Of a stretch of DNA of 6,281 bases, positions 3,856 to 6,281 are shown piece by piece. The position numbers and the translations under genes were made by a program. The notes beneath the pieces were generated by a model that worked only from the letters and a program-made list of their open reading frames with translations, made no database searches and was not told where the DNA came from. This DNA is from Microcaldota archaeon (GTDB lineage: Archaea; Micrarchaeota; Micrarchaeia; Anstonellales; Anstonellaceae), in NCBI GenBank assembly GCA_023248455.1, contig JAHFEN010000048.1, positions 1 through 6,281 on the forward strand. Direction: 5' to 3'. How positions within the stretch are numbered: the stretch's first letter is position 1; each line of letters opens with the position of its first letter.

Positions 3856-6281
3856 ATGGTCGTTACAAAAATGGTGGACAGGATCAAGTTTTCCCTCTTC
3901 TCGCCAGAGATGATAAGGAAGATGTCTTCCGCGAAAATCACCGTCCCCGACACCTACAATGACGACTCCTACCCGATTGACGGCGGGCTGATGGACCTGC
4001 GCATGGGAGTCATCGACCCGGGCCTGAAGTGCAAGGTCTGCGGCGGCACTATCCGCTCGTGCCCTGGCCACTACGGCCACATCGAGCTCGTGCGACCTGT
4101 CATCCACCCAGAGTTTTCCAAAGTGATATTCTTCATTCTCAAGTCCACCTGCCACTCCTGCAAGAGGCTTCTCATACACCAGGAGGAAATAGAGGAGCTT
4201 GCGCTCAAGATCGAGGCGGACATGGAGGACGAGATGAAGGCAAAGGCAAAGAAGCGCACCTCCTGCCCGCACTGCAAGGCCAAAATCTCCGAGATAAAGC
4301 TGCTCCGGCCCACCAGCTTCTTCAGGGACGGCCTGATGATGCTGCCCACCGAAGTTCGCGACTGGCTTGCCGCAATACCGGACAGGGACCTCAAGGTGCT
4401 TGGCTTTGACCCCCAGTACGCAATGCCCGAATGGATGATAATCACTGCGCTCATTGTCCCTGCTGTGTCAGTCCGCCCCTCCATCACGCTTGAAACAGGC
4501 GACCGCTCAGAGGACGACCTCACGCACAAGCTCGTGGACATAATGAGGATAAACCAGCGGCTGGAGGCGAACATAAACGCTGGCGCGCCCCAGCTGATCA
4601 TTGAGGACCTCTGGGAGCTTGTCCAGTACCACGTCACAACCTACTTCAACAATGAAACTTCGAACATACCTCCGGCCCGCCACAGGTCAGGCCGCCCGCT
4701 GAAGACCCTCAGCCAAAGGCTCAAGGGAAAAGAGGGCCGTTTCCGCTACAACCTGTCAGGCAAGCGCGTGAATTTCTCGGCGCGCACGGTGATTTCGCCT
4801 GACCCCAACATTTCCATTTCAGAAGTAGGCGTGCCGAACTCGGTCGCAGAGGAGATGACCATCCCGATCCGAGTGACGAGCTGGAACATCGAGGAATGCA
4901 AGAAGTACGTGATTTCCGACGCTTACCCCAAGGCAGAATACGTGATCCGCCCGGACGGCAAGAGGATCCGCGTCACGCCAACAGCCCGCGACGAGATACT
5001 TTCCACGTTCGGGGCAGGCTATATCATAGAGCGCCAGCTCATCAATGGCGACGCGGTGCTTTTCAACAGGCAGCCCTCCTTGCACAGGATTTCTATAATG
5101 TGCCACGCTGTCCGAGTGCTCCCCGGCAAGACATTCAGGCTCAACCCTGTGGTCTGCCCCCCTTACAATGCCGACTTCGACGGGGACGAGATGAACCTGC
5201 ACGTGATCCAGAACGAGGAGGCGCGAGTCGAGGCGGAAATGCTCATGAAGGTGCACAACCAGATAATCTCGCCCCGCCACGGCCATGCCATCATCAAGCC
5301 GCAGGAGGACTATGTCTCAGGCGCTTACTTCTTCACCAAGCAGGTGACGGAATTCACAAGAAGCGAAGCCTGCCAGCTCCTTGCAATGGCGCAGGTGAGC
5401 AGGCTTCCCAGGCCAGACAGGGGCGAGATGTACTCGGGCAAGCTGATATTCTCCATGCTGCTCCCCAAGGAGCTGAACATAAAGGTGAAAAGCAAGCTCC
5501 AGAGGTCCAAGGACCAGTCCGAGGACCCAGATTCCCTCATAGTCATCAAGAACGGCATCATGGTCTCAGGCGCGCTTGAGAGCAGGTCGTACGAGAATGA
5601 AATACTCGAGCAGATATTCCACACCAAGGGCCCCGAGGAGGCGCGCAAGTTCATCGACGTTTCCACGCACATGCTGCTGGACGTGATTTCCAAGCAGGGG
5701 CTGTCAGTCTCGCTCCGCAATTACTCGATCGGCAATGAAAACACAAAAAAGCTTGCCGATATGCAGGATGACATGAAGCGGGAAGTGGAAGCCGCCATAA
5801 TGCAGTACAAGAACAAGACGCTTGAGCGCTCGCCAGGCCTGTCTCTGCACGAGTCGCTTGAAGAGAAGATAATGCAGATAACTTCCCGCGCAAGGGAGTC
5901 AGCAGGCACGCTTGTGGAAAAATCGCTCGGCTTTGACAACACCGCCATCATCATGGCGAAAATCGGCGCAAGAGGCTCGCTTTTGAACGCCATCCAGATG
6001 GCCGCCATGGTGGGCCAGCAGGCGGTAAGAAGCAAGAGGCTAACGCGCGGCTACCGCGGCAGGACGCTCATCCACTTCAAGAAGAACGACCTTGGCGCAG
6101 GCGCTCGCGGCTTCGTGTTCGGTTCATTCAAGACCGGGCTGTCCCCGACGGAATTCTTCCACCACTCCATGGGAGGCCGCGAGTCGCTTGTCAACACTGC
6201 CATCCGCACGGCGAGGTCGGGCTACATGCAGAGGCGCCTCATCAATGCATTGCAGGACTTGGTGGCGATGCGCGACACCAG
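3856..6281 (+). CDS. rpoA1: DNA-directed RNA polymerase subunit A' (N-terminal part of Rpb1/beta'), partial
   Basis: First 808 codons of the A' subunit, usually about 870-900 residues, cut by the window edge. It forms the clamp core, active site, pore/funnel and bridge helix. Visible in order: N terminus FSLFSPEMIRKMS; clamp zinc site C59-x2-C62-x6-C69-x2-H72; a second Cys set C99/C102 and C137/C140 separated by a charged Lys/Glu-rich stretch; switch 2 region GKRVNFSARTVISPDPN (302-318); LFNRQPSLHR (402-411); the catalytic loop NADFDGDEMN with metal-binding D440, D442 and D444; the funnel with MVGQQAVRSKR and HFKKNDLGAGARGFV; and the bridge helix from about GLSPTEFF to SGYMQRR. The catalytic loop is uninterrupted, so no intein sits at that favoured site. 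Unusual residues at normally fixed sites are N306, I451, G749, S777 and N780. It follows rpoB1 by 21 bases; rpoA2 (A'', trigger loop) would be expected next. Confidence 0.97.
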   Translation, partial: MVVTKMVDRIKFSLFSPEMIRKMSSAKITVPDTYNDDSYPIDGGLMDLRMGVIDPGLKCKVCGGTIRSCPGHYGHIELVRPVIHPEFSKVIFFILKSTCHSCKRLLIHQEEIEELALKIEADMEDEMKAKAKKRTSCPHCKAKISEIKLLRPTSFFRDGLMMLPTEVRDWLAAIPDRDLKVLGFDPQYAMPEWMIITALIVPAVSVRPSITLETGDRSEDDLTHKLVDIMRINQRLEANINAGAPQLIIEDLWELVQYHVTTYFNNETSNIPPARHRSGRPLKTLSQRLKGKEGRFRYNLSGKRVNFSARTVISPDPNISISEVGVPNSVAEEMTIPIRVTSWNIEECKKYVISDAYPKAEYVIRPDGKRIRVTPTARDEILSTFGAGYIIERQLINGDAVLFNRQPSLHRISIMCHAVRVLPGKTFRLNPVVCPPYNADFDGDEMNLHVIQNEEARVEAEMLMKVHNQIISPRHGHAIIKPQEDYVSGAYFFTKQVTEFTRSEACQLLAMAQVSRLPRPDRGEMYSGKLIFSMLLPKELNIKVKSKLQRSKDQSEDPDSLIVIKNGIMVSGALESRSYENEILEQIFHTKGPEEARKFIDVSTHMLLDVISKQGLSVSLRNYSIGNENTKKLADMQDDMKREVEAAIMQYKNKTLERSPGLSLHESLEEKIMQITSRARESAGTLVEKSLGFDNTAIIMAKIGARGSLLNAIQMAAMVGQQAVRSKRLTRGYRGRTLIHFKKNDLGAGARGFVFGSFKTGLSPTEFFHHSMGGRESLVNTAIRTARSGYMQRRLINALQDLVAMRDT

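Noticed and set aside
3673..4637. Long antisense reading frames opposite rpoB1 and rpoA1
   Set aside because: They lie opposite strongly conserved coding sequence in a codon usage rich in G and C at third positions, which readily leaves such frames open; they show no domains and no ribosome-binding sites.

Overview
The window is a stretch of archaeal chromosome carrying the core of the RNA polymerase (RNAP) operon, all on the + strand: rpoH (subunit H), rpoB2 (B''), rpoB1 (B') and the first 808 codons of rpoA1 (A'), which runs off the right edge. The identification rests on directly readable family motifs: the B'' RLRNLTY and CPNESPEG blocks, the B' GDKFASRHGQKG block and C-terminal zinc ribbon, and the A' NADFDGD metal-binding loop. 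An unsplit large subunit would be bacterial-like. The split of the second-largest subunit into B'' and B', the separate small H gene and the archaeal TATA box mark the DNA as archaeal. A split B gene is known from methanogens, haloarchaea, Archaeoglobus and some DPANN genomes. The proteins depart from the usual archaeal sequences at several near-invariant sites, which I read as a hint of a fast-evolving lineage such as a DPANN group, but the lineage cannot be fixed from this window.

Layout: positions 1-110 are an AT-richer flank with a TATA box at 61-68. Positions 113-216 form a strikingly regular foldable block in the predicted rpoH leader: a perfect 13-bp stem closes a three-way junction and contains the rpoH Shine-Dalgarno sequence. 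rpoH follows at 224-448, rpoB2 at 493-1953, rpoB1 at 1972-3834 and rpoA1 from 3856. Gaps between genes are 44, 18 and 21 bases, each gene has its own Shine-Dalgarno sequence, and no terminator is visible between them, so one transcript from the promoter at 61-68 is the simplest reading. There is no gene-free stretch longer than about 225 bases.

Together B'', B' and A' form most of the catalytic core: the protrusion, lobe and fork (B''), the hybrid-binding and wall regions with part of the substrate site (B'), and the clamp core, active-site aspartates, funnel and bridge helix (A'). H docks on the A'/A'' jaw side. The trigger loop would be on A'', expected just downstream but not in the window.

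Two things deserve attention. First, the structured rpoH leader could control synthesis of subunit H, and perhaps the operon, by hiding or exposing the ribosome-binding site. Second, the active centre carries unusual residues: glycine in place of the glutamate of the universal Glu-Asp pair in B', changes around the conserved SPR motif of B', and Asp-to-Asn changes in switch 2 and the bridge helix of A'. Family comparisons were made from memory and need an alignment.
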